A program made the translations under genes and the position numbers. The notes under the pieces were generated by a model. The model was not told the origin of the DNA. It searched no databases and was given only the letters and a program-made list of their open reading frames with translations. A stretch of 64,000 nt of DNA from Vibrio gallaecicus (lineage in GTDB: Bacteria; Pseudomonadota; Gammaproteobacteria; Enterobacterales; Vibrionaceae): NCBI RefSeq assembly GCF_024347495.1, contig NZ_AP025490.1, forward strand, positions 2,604,001 through 2,668,000, read 5' to 3'. Positions 16,931 to 26,762 of this stretch are shown in pieces. The stretch's first letter is position 1; every line of letters starts with the position of its first letter.

Positions 16931-18259
16931 TTATACGTCTTCAGAACGAATCTGACGGTAAACATCTGGAGTTGCTGTATATTCTCCGCCCACAGTGATT
17001 GCATTTTGTAATGCAGTCGCGGCTTCTTGCCACTGTTGTTCGTTGCGAGCATGAATCATTGCTAATGGCTTATCTTCACTTGCTACTTCGCCTAGGCGAA
17101 TGAAGTTATCAAAACCAACAGCGTAATCAATACTGTCTGTTGCTACGCGGCGACCGCCACCCATACCAACAACAGCCATACCAATTGCACGCGTATCCAT
17201 CGCAGATACGACACCGCTTTCTAACGCATACACTGGTTTAATAATTTCTGCTTTATCTAGGTAATTATCGTAGTTTTCTACGAAATCTGCTGGACCACCA
17301 AGCCCTGCAACCATCTTACCAAAGCACTCTGCAGCTTTACCGTTATCCAGTACAGCCATCAGTTTTTCGCGTGCTTCATCTGAATCTTTCGCGAGGTTAC
17401 CCAGAACAAGCATTTCAGCACATGACGCTAGAGTGATCTCTAATAAACGTGGGTTACGGTATTCACCCGTTAGGAATTGAACCGCTTCACGTACTTCAAC
17501 TGCATTACCTGCCGATGAAGCCAATACTTGGTTCATATCAGTTAGGATTGCCGTTGTTTTCGTACCAGCACCGTTTGCTACTGCAACGATAGACTTCGCA
17601 AGTTCTTCAGATGCTTCATACGTTGGCATGAATGCGCCTGAACCTACTTTTACATCCATGACTAGAGAATCAAGGCCAGCAGCCAATTTCTTAGATAGGA
17701 TAGAAGCAGTGATTAGCGAGATGTTATCTACTGTTGCCGTGATATCACGAGTCGCGTAAACACGCTTATCAGCAGGTGCAAGATCGCCAGTTTGACCAAT
17801 GATCGCAACACCAGCGTCTTTAGTAACTTGACCAAACACATCGTTTGTTGGGGTAATGTTGTAACCAGGAATTGATTCTAGCTTGTCTAGCGTACCGCCA
17901 GTGTGTCCTAGACCACGTCCAGAAATCATTGGAACGAAACCACCACATGCTGCCACCATAGGGCCAAGCATTAATGAAGTTACGTCACCCACACCACCAG
18001 TAGAGTGTTTATCAACGATTGGACCATCAAAGTTCATGTGGCTCCAATCAATAACCATACCTGAATCACGCATCGCACAAGTTAGTGCAATACGCTCTGG
18101 CATAGACATTTCATTGAAGAAAATAGCCATTGCGAATGCTGCAATTTGGCCTTCAGATACTTCATTCTTAGCAACGCCTTGAATGAAAAAGTTGATTTCT
18201 TCAGTAGTAAGAATTTCGTTGTCGCGTTTTTTACGGATAATTTCTTGAGGTAGATACAT
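16931..18259 (-). CDS. deoA: Thymidine phosphorylase
   Basis: 442 residues. It splits thymidine or deoxyuridine with phosphate to the base and 2-deoxyribose 1-phosphate. Seen: the phosphate and substrate signature [18 protein letters not shown] near residue 83, [20 protein letters not shown] near 113, and the C-terminal domain with [10 protein letters not shown]. It is the second gene of the deo operon, 111 bases after deoC, with an intercistronic hairpin between them. Confidence 0.95.
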   Translation of the reverse strand: MYLPQEIIRKKRDNEILTTEEINFFIQGVAKNEVSEGQIAAFAMAIFFNEMSMPERIALTCAMRDSGMVIDWSHMNFDGPIVDKHSTGGVGDVTSLMLGPMVAACGGFVPMISGRGLGHTGGTLDKLESIPGYNITPTNDVFGQVTKDAGVAIIGQTGDLAPADKRVYATRDITATVDNISLITASILSKKLAAGLDSLVMDVKVGSGAFMPTYEASEELAKSIVAVANGAGTKTTAILTDMNQVLASSAGNAVEVREAVQFLTGEYRNPRLLEITLASCAEMLVLGNLAKDSDEAREKLMAVLDNGKAAECFGKMVAGLGGPADFVENYDNYLDKAEIIKPVYALESGVVSAMDTRAIGMAVVGMGGGRRVATDSIDYAVGFDNFIRLGEVASEDKPLAMIHARNEQQWQEAATALQNAITVGGEYTATPDVYRQIRSEDV

Positions 18260-18309
18260 TAGTGCCTCCCAAACTCTGAGCGAGTATGGTTGTAGGATAA
18301 AGAGGTAAT

Positions 18310-18334
18310 ATGGAGTGACTTAACGCCACTCCAT
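18310..18334 (-). other. Intercistronic hairpin between deoC and deoA
   Basis: ATGGAGTG and CACTCCAT form a perfect 8-base stem with a 9-base loop. No T run follows on the minus strand, so it is more likely an mRNA stability or processing element than a terminator. Confidence 0.6.
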
Positions 18335-18370
18335 CAAACAGACTTAATTTTTTATACCCGAATGGGTAAA

Positions 18371-19147
18371 TTAGTATGCTGCTGGATCCGCAGTTTTGTC
18401 TGTTACTTCTAATGTATTAAGTAGGTTAGTCAGAAGACTTGAAGCACCAAAACGGTAGTGCATGTTATCAGCCCATTCTGCGCCTAAAAGCTCGTCAGCC
18501 ATTGCTAAGTATGCTTGTGCATCTTCAGCTGTACGAACGCCACCAGCAGGTTTGAAACCAACTGTTTTTGCTACACCCATGTCACGAATAACTTCAAGCA
18601 TCATGCGTGCAAATTCAGGTGTTGCGTTTACTGGCACTTTACCAGTAGAAGTTTTAATAAAGTCAGCGCCTGCTTCAATACAGATTTGAGATGCTTTCTT
18701 GATTAGAGCTTCTTCTTTTAGCTCACCCGTTTCGATGATCACTTTAAGAGTGATGTCACCACAAGCAGCTTTACACTGTTTAACTAGGTTAAAGCCAACT
18801 TCTTCGTTACCAGCAATTAATGCGCGGTATGGGAAGACAACATCAACTTCATCTGCGCCGTACGCAACTGCTGCTTTTGTTTCTGCAACAGCAATATCGA
18901 TGTCGTCATTACCGTGTGGGAAGTTAGTTACAGTAGCAATACGAACTTCTGGCGTACCTTGCTCACGTAGTGTCTTCTTAGCAATAGGAATAAAGCGAGG
19001 GTAGATACAGATTGCAGCTGTGTTGCCCACTGCAGTCTTCGCGTCATGACAAAGAGCGATCACTTTTTCATTCGTGTCGTCGTCATTCAACGTAGTTAGG
19101 TCCATAAGTTTAAGTGCACGTAGAGCTGCTGCTTTTAAATCGCTCAT
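18371..19147 (-). CDS. deoC: Deoxyribose-phosphate aldolase
   Basis: 258 residues, class I DERA. It cuts 2-deoxyribose 5-phosphate to glyceraldehyde 3-phosphate and acetaldehyde. The Schiff-base lysine lies in [11 protein letters not shown] or, by family alignment, in the [10 protein letters not shown] motif (residue about 167); the proton-relay lysine is in [11 protein letters not shown] near 201. It is the first gene of the deoCABD order, with a long upstream region that carries candidate operators. Confidence 0.95.
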   Translation of the reverse strand: MSDLKAAALRALKLMDLTTLNDDDTNEKVIALCHDAKTAVGNTAAICIYPRFIPIAKKTLREQGTPEVRIATVTNFPHGNDDIDIAVAETKAAVAYGADEVDVVFPYRALIAGNEEVGFNLVKQCKAACGDITLKVIIETGELKEEALIKKASQICIEAGADFIKTSTGKVPVNATPEFARMMLEVIRDMGVAKTVGFKPAGGVRTAEDAQAYLAMADELLGAEWADNMHYRFGASSLLTNLLNTLEVTDKTADPAAY

Positions 19148-19213
19148 TTCTATCTCCGATCAATATATTCAAATAGTTAACTACTTCGCCCCCATCCAGT
19201 ATAGATGGAGAAT

Positions 19214-19258
19214 AAAAAAATGCTCAGTAGTCACCAATGAACGGACTTGGTTCCCTGA
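19214..19258 (-). terminator. Hairpin with T run in the deoC leader (possible attenuator)
   Basis: On the minus strand, TCAG and ACCAA pair with TTGGT and CTGA through an internal loop, then GCA and seven T follow. It lies 67 bases before the deoC ATG, where it would stop transcription ahead of the operon. Confidence 0.45.
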
Positions 19259-19664
19259 AGACTTGATAACACACTACTGCATTATCAATTGCTATCCTTG
19301 TCACCGCACAGTACCAGTTTGGTCTATGGCACAACAATTCAGTCATGTTGTGTCTAACATCTATAACTTGAGTCAAATCTAGCTAAGCTACATTTAACGA
19401 AAGCTAAGTATGGCTAAATTCCTAATCTAATAAAACCAATATCACTTATAGGGAGCAAATATTACGAATCATCAGTGTAAAGCCAAGAAGAGAATCCTAT
19501 CTCTTAAGCTTATACATTATAGGCATCAGCCCAAAATTTGTAGTGCTCCTTAGAACGCAAACGGTTTGTATCTCAAAATAAATTAGAAAACTGCATTTAC
19601 TCAATGAATATCTAAGATGAAAACTATCACTTTCCATTCAACAGAGATATTTGCTCGTTTCTAA

Positions 19665-19701
19665 AACAAAAAAGCCCCGTAGCAATTTCTTGCTACGGGG
19701 C
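19665..19701 (-). terminator. Terminator of nupC
   Basis: GCCCCGTAGCAA pairs with TTGCTACGGGGC around TTTC. The minus-strand tail is T-rich. Confidence 0.9.
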
Positions 19702-19739
19702 GATATTATAATGGCGTCTATATATCGAGTTCTAACGAA

Positions 19740-21002
19740 TTAGAAAGATAGGAAGAAGCCAGCAATAGTTGCTGCCATCAAGTTAGATAGAGTACCAGCA
19801 ATAACCGCTTTAACACCCATACGCGCGATGTCGTGACGACGGTTTGGAGCAATACCACCTAGACCACCAAGAAGAATCGCAATTGAAGAAAGGTTTGCGA
19901 AACCACATAGTGCGAATGCGATGATAGCTTGAGTCTTCTCAGACATCACTTGACCAGTCGCTTCAACGATTTGAGCGTTCTCACCAACGTATGGTACGAA
20001 GTTTAAGTATGCAACGAATTCGTTAACAACTGTCTTCTGACCAATGAAAGAACCAGCGATAGTCGCTTCTTCCCATGGCACACCAATGATGAATGCTAGT
20101 GGAGCGAAGATGTAACCTAGAAGAAGTTCTAGAGTTAGGTTGTCCATACCGAACCAACCACCGATGCCACCTAGGATACCGTTGATAAGAGCGATTAGAC
20201 CGATGAATGCTAGTAGCATTGCACCTACGTTAAGTGCTAGTTGAAGACCAACAGAAGCACCGCCAGCAGCTGCATCGATAACGTTAGCAGGCTTGTCGTC
20301 GCCACCGTCGATGTCAGAACCTAGGTTCTCATCAACTTCATCAGTTTCAGGCTTGATGATTTTAGCGAATAGTAGACCACCAGGTGCTGCCATGAATGAC
20401 GCTGCAACTAGGTACTCTAGAGGAACACCCATAGATGCGTAACCCGCTAGTACACCACCAGCAACAGATGCTAAACCACCACACATTACTGCGAATAGTT
20501 CAGAGTTAGTCATTTTAGGAACAAATGGGCGAACAACTAGAGGAGCTTCCGTTTGACCAACGAAGATGTTTGCTGCTGCAGACATAGACTCGGCGCGAGA
20601 AGTACCTAGAGCTTTCTGAAGACCACCACCAAGAACCTTGATTACAACTTGCATCGCACCAATGTAGTAAAGTACAGAGATTAGAGCAGAGAAGAAGATT
20701 AGTGTAGGTAGAACTTGGAATGCAAAGATGAAACCGATACCGTCAACTGAGAAGTTAACTAGGCTACCAAATAGGAAGCCAGTACCATCTTTACCGTAGT
20801 CGATCACGTTTGCTACACCAGCAGAGAAACCTGCAAGTAGATCACGACCCCAAGGGATGTAAAGTACGAATGCACCAAGTGCGAATTGGATAGCGAAAGC
20901 GCCAGCCACTGTTCTGATATTAATTGCTTTGCGGTTATCGGATAGTAGTACTGCGATTGCGATCAGTGCAAACATTCCGACGAGGCTCATAAACAGGCTC
21001 AT
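19740..21002 (-). CDS. nupC: NupC-family concentrative nucleoside transporter
   Basis: 420 residues, polytopic inner membrane protein of the CNT family that imports nucleosides with protons or sodium. Seen: about eight or more hydrophobic segments, the motif FVGQTEAPLVVRPF near residue 148 (nucleoside-contacting HP1 region), and FALCGFANLSSIAILLGGLGG near 362. It stands alone upstream of the deo operon and would supply its substrates. A perfect CRP-type site lies 145 bases upstream. Confidence 0.93.
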   Translation of the reverse strand: MSLFMSLVGMFALIAIAVLLSDNRKAINIRTVAGAFAIQFALGAFVLYIPWGRDLLAGFSAGVANVIDYGKDGTGFLFGSLVNFSVDGIGFIFAFQVLPTLIFFSALISVLYYIGAMQVVIKVLGGGLQKALGTSRAESMSAAANIFVGQTEAPLVVRPFVPKMTNSELFAVMCGGLASVAGGVLAGYASMGVPLEYLVAASFMAAPGGLLFAKIIKPETDEVDENLGSDIDGGDDKPANVIDAAAGGASVGLQLALNVGAMLLAFIGLIALINGILGGIGGWFGMDNLTLELLLGYIFAPLAFIIGVPWEEATIAGSFIGQKTVVNEFVAYLNFVPYVGENAQIVEATGQVMSEKTQAIIAFALCGFANLSSIAILLGGLGGIAPNRRHDIARMGVKAVIAGTLSNLMAATIAGFFLSF

Positions 21003-21146
21003 AGTTTATGACTTCCTTATTAGTTATTGATTGGCGTGTGACAAAATGGAGCTATAAAGCGGGAGCAATTATACTCATGCGACCACTAATAAAGTAATGC
21101 CGGCCTCACACTTTGGTATAAGATTCATGAATCATTCACACGCATC

Positions 21147-21162
21147 TGTGAGTCGGATCACA
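21147..21162 (-). promoter_or_regulatory. CRP-type binding site upstream of nupC
   Basis: TGTGA-GTCGGA-TCACA is a perfect match to the symmetric CRP half-sites with 6-base spacing. Cyclic AMP-CRP control of nupC is established in E. coli. A second half-site-like TGTGA lies near 21037. Confidence 0.75.
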
Positions 21163-21206
21163 GGTGATGTGTAATTTAGGCAAACGATAAACAAAATATT
21201 CAGATT

Positions 21207-21983
21207 TTATTCACAGATATCGAATAGCAAATGGCTGTTTTGCCACATTCGCACTGCAACCGATTGCTTTGTTTCTTTTCTCAGCAAAGCCAGTTCATTC
21301 AATAAAACCTCTAAGTATTTCGAATGATTCAGCTGCCCTTGCAACCCATTAAAAGGCATATCCGGCGCATCCGTTTCTAGTACTAATGATTCAAGCGGAA
21401 GTTCTGAGATCGTAGTTCGTGTTTTTTTTGCTCTAGGATAAGTTATCGTTCCTCCTACACCAATGAAGAAACCGAGCTTTATCCACTCTAACGCTTGCTG
21501 TTTACTTCCAGAAAAACCATGAACCACTCCACCACCTTTAAACTTATTTTGCTTAATAAGTTGTATAAGGCGATTATGTGATTGTCTTTCATGGACTACT
21601 ATAGGTAGCTTAAACTCAGTAGCTAAAGTCAATTGAGCAACAAAGAAATCCTCTTGTTTTTGCACATCGACACCAATCGCGAAATCTAAGCCACATTCAC
21701 CTATTGCCACGCATTGTCCTGAACGTTGAATCAAAAAATCTCGCAGTGACTCTAATTGAGATGATGAGTAATCATCCAAAAAATAAGGGTGGAAACCAAC
21801 GGCAAAGTACACGTTCCTATATTGCTTAGAAATAGCATGGAGACGAGCCCAATTAGCTTTTCCAATTGCAGGCACCATAAATTTAGTCACATGAGACTTC
21901 CCTGCATCAGCAAGATACTGCTCAACACCTTCACTAAAAACCTCAAAATCTAAATGGCAATGGGTATCAAACAAATGAGTCAT
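21207..21983 (-). CDS. TatD-family metal-dependent hydrolase (YjjV-like)
   Basis: 258 residues from MTHLFDTHCHLDF. The ATG at 21983 has GGAAG upstream, so longer in-frame starts are rejected. TIM-barrel amidohydrolase fold with the metal ligands visible: HCHLDF near residue 8, GECGLDF near 93, VVHERQSH near 128, HGFSG near 154, and LETDAPD near 204. TatD proteins are magnesium-dependent DNases; the YjjV branch has no firm substrate. The start overlaps the preceding small gene by 17 bases, so the two are translationally linked. Confidence 0.88.
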   Translation of the reverse strand: MTHLFDTHCHLDFEVFSEGVEQYLADAGKSHVTKFMVPAIGKANWARLHAISKQYRNVYFAVGFHPYFLDDYSSSQLESLRDFLIQRSGQCVAIGECGLDFAIGVDVQKQEDFFVAQLTLATEFKLPIVVHERQSHNRLIQLIKQNKFKGGGVVHGFSGSKQQALEWIKLGFFIGVGGTITYPRAKKTRTTISELPLESLVLETDAPDMPFNGLQGQLNHSKYLEVLLNELALLRKETKQSVAVRMWQNSHLLFDICE

Positions 21984-22143
21984 GGTGCTTCCCGTTGGAC
22001 CGCTTTGTATTAGTGGTTTCGTCATCAGCATTAATAGTGTCAGTTCGATGTGGAACACAACTGCGCTTGTTTTCTGGTGTTAAGCCAAGTTCTTCACACC
22101 ACTTGTCATATCGCCTTACTAATGATTTTAACCAACTCAACAT
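21967..22143 (-). CDS. Small DUF5363-like protein overlapping tatD
   Basis: 58 residues beginning MLSWLKSLVRRYDKWCEELG and ending in a polar tail. The ATG follows a purine-poor region (GGCTGCG), so the ribosome site is modest. The N-terminal amphipathic, tryptophan-containing helix and the LGLTPENKRSCVP stretch match my memory of a short Vibrio/Pasteurellaceae family placed before tatD. Function unknown. The last 17 bases overlap the tatD start in another frame. Confidence 0.65.
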   Translation of the reverse strand: MLSWLKSLVRRYDKWCEELGLTPENKRSCVPHRTDTINADDETTNTKRSNGKHHDSFV

Positions 22144-22238
22144 CGCAGCCTCTCACACATGTGTTTGTTCCCTGTAATTTCATAACTTCTAAATAAATGA
22201 AGTAAAAATCACCAAGATAATATTTCGAGTATAAAAAA

Positions 22239-22264
22239 ACGCCTATTGCTGAACAATAGGCGTT
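22239..22264. terminator. Terminator downstream of prfC
   Basis: ACGCCTATTG, loop CTGAA, CAATAGGCGT, with a T run on both strands. It separates prfC from the tatD pair. Confidence 0.88.
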
Positions 22265-22323
22265 TTATCAAACATACACATCGTGATTAAGCGTAAAGCC
22301 AAAGACGAGTGTTATCGAGTTGA

Positions 22324-23913
22324 TTAGTGCTCGCGTGTAGCGCGGAACTTAACTTCAGGGAAACGTTCTGAAGCTAAGTTCAGGTTTACCATCGTTGGAG
22401 CAATATAAGAAAGGTTGTCACCACCATCTAATGCTAAGTTAGCTTGGCTCTTACGCTTAAACTCTTCCAGCTTTTTCACGTCATCGCATTCAACCCAGCG
22501 AGCTGTTGCAACGTTAACACCTTCATAGATCGCTTCTACGTTGTATTCTGCTTTTAGACGAGCCACAACCACATCAAACTGAAGTACACCAACCGCGCCA
22601 ACAATTAGGTCGTTATTTTGCAGTGGTCGGAATACTTGAACCGCACCTTCTTCAGATAATTGAACCAGACCTTTAAGAAGTTGCTTTTGCTTAAGAGGAT
22701 CACGTAAACGAATACGACGGAATAACTCAGGTGCAAAGTTTGGAATACCAGAAAACTTCAGATTTTCACCTTGAGTGAAAGTATCACCAATCTGGATTGT
22801 GCCGTGGTTATGTAAACCGATAATGTCGCCTGCGTATGCTTTTTCTGCACGAGAACGATCGCCTGCCATGAAAGTTACTGCATCTGAAATACTTACATTT
22901 TTACCAGTACGAACATGGTTCATCTTCATACCTTGGTCATAAGTACCCGATACAATTCGCATGAACGCAATACGGTCACGGTGCTTAGGATCCATATTTG
23001 CTTGGATCTTAAATACGAAACCAGAGAACTTCTCTTCAGTTGCTTCAACTTCACGCTCATTTGCTTGGCGGGTTTGTGGACCCGGAGCCCATTCAGTCAG
23101 ACCATCTAACATGTGGTCCACACCGAAGTTACCTAATGCAGTACCAAAGTAAACAGGCGTTAGCTCACCAGCTAAAAAAAGCTCATGATCAAACTCAGGA
23201 CATGCGCCAATCACTAGTTCTAGTTCTTCACGAACACTTCCAGCAAGGTCTTCACCAACAGCAACATCTAACTCTGGGTTATCTAACCCTTTAATGATGC
23301 GCACTTCTTGAATTTCATGACCATGACCAGATTCATACAAAATCGTTTCATCGCGGTGAATATGGTAAACACCTTTAAACTCTTTACCACAACCAATTGG
23401 CCATGAGATTGGAGCGCAAGCCATACCTAGCTCACTTTCCACTTCATCCAGCACTTCCATTGGATCACGAACATCACGGTCAAGTTTGTTCATAAATGTA
23501 ACGATCGGCGTATCACGAAGACGAGTTACTTCCATTAGCTTACGTGTACGGTCTTCGACACCTTTCGCAGCATCAATAACCATTAGGCAAGAATCAACCG
23601 CAGTTAAGGTACGGTAAGTATCTTCCGAGAAGTCTTCGTGTCCAGGAGTATCTAATAGGTTCACTAGGCATTCGTTGTATGGAAACTGCATTACAGATGT
23701 AGTTACCGAGATACCACGTTCTTTTTCCATCTCCATCCAGTCAGATTTTGCATGCTGGTTAGAGCCACGGCCTTTAACAGTACCCGCTTTTTGAATCGCG
23801 TTTCCGAATAAAAGTACCTTTTCAGTAATCGTGGTTTTACCCGCATCCGGGTGAGAGATAATGGCGAAAGTTCTACGTTTAGATACTTCACCAATAAATG
23901 GAGTATTTGACAT
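22324..23913 (-). CDS. prfC: Peptide chain release factor 3 (RF3)
   Basis: 529 residues. This translational GTPase recycles RF1 and RF2 from the ribosome after peptide release. Seen: the P-loop [13 protein letters not shown] near residue 19, switch I with [40 protein letters not shown], then domains II and III. The ASHPDAG form and the missing EF-G domains IV and V set RF3 apart from EF-G. It has its own 5' region divergent from the GGDEF-EAL gene. Confidence 0.95.
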   Translation of the reverse strand: MSNTPFIGEVSKRRTFAIISHPDAGKTTITEKVLLFGNAIQKAGTVKGRGSNQHAKSDWMEMEKERGISVTTSVMQFPYNECLVNLLDTPGHEDFSEDTYRTLTAVDSCLMVIDAAKGVEDRTRKLMEVTRLRDTPIVTFMNKLDRDVRDPMEVLDEVESELGMACAPISWPIGCGKEFKGVYHIHRDETILYESGHGHEIQEVRIIKGLDNPELDVAVGEDLAGSVREELELVIGACPEFDHELFLAGELTPVYFGTALGNFGVDHMLDGLTEWAPGPQTRQANEREVEATEEKFSGFVFKIQANMDPKHRDRIAFMRIVSGTYDQGMKMNHVRTGKNVSISDAVTFMAGDRSRAEKAYAGDIIGLHNHGTIQIGDTFTQGENLKFSGIPNFAPELFRRIRLRDPLKQKQLLKGLVQLSEEGAVQVFRPLQNNDLIVGAVGVLQFDVVVARLKAEYNVEAIYEGVNVATARWVECDDVKKLEEFKRKSQANLALDGGDNLSYIAPTMVNLNLASERFPEVKFRATREH

Positions 23914-24137
23914 GAATGTGTTCTTCTTTGGTTGGCCAATGTATCAAACAATTCAATAAAATTGTATGAGAGCGAGTTGGACGAATCTATTACGGCGTAT
24001 TTTCCCCTATATTTACTCAATGGGCAACTTGTCTGTATATAAGCTTCGAGCACAACCTTTGATGCAATGTTGATGAAATTACAATAGATGATCAAATTAT
24101 CAATAAATATGAGCTATAACTAAATAAGTGGCAGATA

Positions 24138-26210
24138 ATGGTTATAGGTATGACGACAACAAAAAAAATACATTCGTTAGCATTTAAACAGGCTAAAACA
24201 GTTTTCTTAGTTTCCGTTGTTCTTGGGGTGTTTTTTAGCTTCTACCACATTGTTGTGGATTTACACCAAGAACAAACTCGAATTGAAGACCATTACCAGT
24301 TCAAGCTGTTGCAGAATTATTCGAATGCAAGCCAAGCGGCATATCACCTTAATCATTTATTGGCAGATCAAGTTGCCTCTAGCCTAATGATGGATAAAGC
24401 TATTTATAGCGTTGCTATTATTGATGATTTTGGCGATATGCTGACCAAACAAGATCGTGTAATCGAACAGCAAGATCTTATTACACGCTTACTTTCGGAC
24501 TTCTTAACACCTGATACTCCTTTTTATAGCGCTGAACTTCATCAGCCAGATTCTAATGTTATTGTTGGAACGCTCAATTTTTCAGTCAATGGAACCACCA
24601 TAGCTGAAGCATTTATTTCTAAATCCAGCCGGATACTTATTTTTGATCTCATTCGAAATATATTACTGACCACTATTTTGCTGGCTTTCTTCTATTACAA
24701 GCTGTCAAAACCAATCGTGACATTAATTGAATGGGTGCAATCTCTTCAAAATCGTCAAACCGCTCTCCCACTTCCGATGAATAATCGACAGGATGAATTA
24801 AGCCGGCTCGCGACATCCTTTCATAACATTTGGCAAGCTCGTGAAGCGGCTGAAAACCAACTTAATCAACTTGCGTATTTTGATACGTTAACAGGGCTGG
24901 CAAACCGTAGCTTATTACTGAAAAAACTCAATGAGACCATCAGTTCAGCCATGAAGTCTAAAACGTCTGGAGCTTTATTTTATTTAGACTTGGATCGCTT
25001 CAAAACTATCAACGATTCATTAGGTCACACGATTGGAGACCATTTAATTAAAGCTATCTCTATGAGAATTGAAGCTTGGGTGAAAGAACAAGATATTGCC
25101 GCGAGAATAGGCGGGGATGAGTTTGCGATTTTAATGCCTGACATCAAAATCGAGCAAGCTCCAGATATGGCAAAACAATTGTTGGCTTTAATCTCTAACC
25201 CTTACTCCATTGATGACCACCAGCTTTATTGCACTGTGAGTATTGGTATTTCCATGTTCCCTTCAGAAGGGATAACCAGTATTGATGTATTGCGTCAAGC
25301 CGATACAGCGCTCTACCGAGCCAAAGTGGCAGGTCGGAATAAATACATGTTTTATGAACCTGAGATGCAAGCTCAGGTTGAAACCTTTCTTGATATTGAA
25401 AAGGGTCTACATGAAGCTCTGAGTAAAGATCAATTAGAGCTTTACTATCAACCACAGGTGAATGACAAACATGAAATCATCGGGGTGGAAGCTTTAATTC
25501 GCTGGAATCACCCGGATCGCGGTTTGCTACCTCCTGGTGTATTTATGCCGATTGCAGAAGAAACCGGGCAAATTTTGAAAATTGGGGATTGGATCATAGA
25601 GCAGGCTTGCTACCAATATGCGAGCTGGGAAAAACAAGGCGTTTTACCTGAATGCTTCCATCGTCTCGCCATAAACATTAGCCCTCTGCAATTTTCTCAA
25701 GAGTCTTTTGTCGAGCACATAACCCACACTTTATCTCAAGCCGGTATCACTGGAGAAAATATAGAGCTTGAAATAACGGAAAGTTTACTGCTTGAGAATG
25801 TCGATGATGCCATCCGAAAAATGGCGCAGCTTAAAGAACATAACTTAAAAATATCTATTGATGACTTCGGTACTGGCTACTCTTCTCTTCGCTACTTAAA
25901 ACATCTCGCTGTAGATGTTTTGAAAATAGATCGCTCTTTTGTTACCCAGCTGCATTTAGATGAAAGTGATCAAGCCATTGTCGACACAATCATTATGACT
26001 GCACAACGATTAAACCTAGAAGTCATAGCTGAAGGAGTGGAAGAAATACCTGAACTCGATTCATTAAAAGCCTTAGGCTGTAAGCAATTTCAAGGGTACC
26101 TATTTGATAAGCCTTTACCCGTAAGTGAAGTCACTCAGCGATTATTGAATTACCACTATGAATTGAAAAGCGAGGAACCTTTAGCAACAAGAAATGAACG
26201 AATGAGCTAA
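24138..26210 (+). CDS. Membrane-anchored GGDEF-EAL protein
   Basis: 690 residues. Layout: membrane segment at about 18-38, a periplasmic sensor region of about 130 residues, a second segment at about 170-190, HAMP-like linker, GGDEF domain (RIGGDEF near 324), EAL domain (VEALIRW near 450). The EAL catalytic set is intact (DDFGTGYSS, LKIDRSFV, AEGVE), so phosphodiesterase activity is likely. The GGDEF motif is intact, but the inhibitory RxxD site reads KEQD, so product inhibition may be weak or lost. It lies next to prfC, as a V. cholerae homologue does. The last two codons run into an 8-base tandem array. Confidence 0.9.
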   Translation: MVIGMTTTKKIHSLAFKQAKTVFLVSVVLGVFFSFYHIVVDLHQEQTRIEDHYQFKLLQNYSNASQAAYHLNHLLADQVASSLMMDKAIYSVAIIDDFGDMLTKQDRVIEQQDLITRLLSDFLTPDTPFYSAELHQPDSNVIVGTLNFSVNGTTIAEAFISKSSRILIFDLIRNILLTTILLAFFYYKLSKPIVTLIEWVQSLQNRQTALPLPMNNRQDELSRLATSFHNIWQAREAAENQLNQLAYFDTLTGLANRSLLLKKLNETISSAMKSKTSGALFYLDLDRFKTINDSLGHTIGDHLIKAISMRIEAWVKEQDIAARIGGDEFAILMPDIKIEQAPDMAKQLLALISNPYSIDDHQLYCTVSIGISMFPSEGITSIDVLRQADTALYRAKVAGRNKYMFYEPEMQAQVETFLDIEKGLHEALSKDQLELYYQPQVNDKHEIIGVEALIRWNHPDRGLLPPGVFMPIAEETGQILKIGDWIIEQACYQYASWEKQGVLPECFHRLAINISPLQFSQESFVEHITHTLSQAGITGENIELEITESLLLENVDDAIRKMAQLKEHNLKISIDDFGTGYSSLRYLKHLAVDVLKIDRSFVTQLHLDESDQAIVDTIIMTAQRLNLEVIAEGVEEIPELDSLKALGCKQFQGYLFDKPLPVSEVTQRLLNYHYELKSEEPLATRNERMS

Positions 26211-26246
26211 TGAGCTAATGAGCTAATGAGCTAATGAGCTAATGAG
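26201..26246 (+). repeat. AATGAGCT tandem array over a stop codon
   Basis: Five perfect 8-base units and a 6-base partial. The first unit encodes the last two residues and supplies the TAA of the GGDEF-EAL gene. Because 8 is not a multiple of 3, the array puts stops in all three frames within 24 bases. Confidence 0.95.
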
Positions 26247-26294
26247 GATAGCCTTGCTTGCTCACTCGCTCAATTTAAGACACAGCATTTATCT

Positions 26295-26762
26295 CTAGAA
26301 GAAGATGTAACTCATAATAATGGCATCTTCTTTACCTTGTTTGCTCGGGTAGTAGTTTCTACGGCGGTCAACTTCATTGAAACCGACCCACTCGTATAAA
26401 CCAAATGCGTTGTGGTTGCTTTCTCTGACTTCAAGCCATGCGCTTTCCGCTTTTGCTTTTTCACACACATTAAGAAAATGTTCAATTAAGGCTTTACCGT
26501 AGCCTTTACCTTGCTCTTTTGGGTCAACGGCAATGTTCAACAAGGTGACTTCCCCAACAATATTTTGAGCAAAGAAATAGCCAACGATTTCATCATTAAC
26601 AATCATGGCATGATGACATGCACCACGACTATTCAGGTCACGAATCATAGTCTCAGACCATGGGTGAGAATGAGCCTCTTGCTCTATTCGCCAAACAGAA
26701 TCTAAATGCTGTTCAGAAGTGGGTAATAGTTGAATTTTATTTACAGCAGATTGGTTAGTCAT
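26295..26762 (-). CDS. rimI: Ribosomal protein bS18-alanine N-acetyltransferase RimI
   Basis: 155 residues from MTNQSAVNKIQLLP. GNAT fold: EQEAHSHPWSETM near the N-terminus, core strand VTLLNIAVDP, acetyl-CoA loop QGKGYGKAL, ESAWLEVRESNHNAFGLYEWVGF. It acetylates the N-terminal alanine of S18. The start overlaps the holD stop by 8 bases, the classical holD-rimI arrangement, which favours this start over the longer in-frame one. Confidence 0.92.
   Translation of the reverse strand: MTNQSAVNKIQLLPTSEQHLDSVWRIEQEAHSHPWSETMIRDLNSRGACHHAMIVNDEIVGYFFAQNIVGEVTLLNIAVDPKEQGKGYGKALIEHFLNVCEKAKAESAWLEVRESNHNAFGLYEWVGFNEVDRRRNYYPSKQGKEDAIIMSYIFF

Larger units (their letters stand above)
19148..19739. 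promoter_or_regulatory. 592-base non-coding region upstream of deoC
   Basis: No gene is supported here. It holds the nupC terminator (19665-19701) and, ahead of deoC on the minus strand, two structures. One is a perfect inverted repeat CACAACA/TGTTGTG (19330-19336 and 19346-19352), which overlaps a TGTTAGA half resembling the enterobacterial DeoR operator. The other is a composite hairpin at 19224-19258 followed on the minus strand by seven T (19214-19220). I could not find a good CRP site. The deo promoter must lie in this region. Confidence 0.5.
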
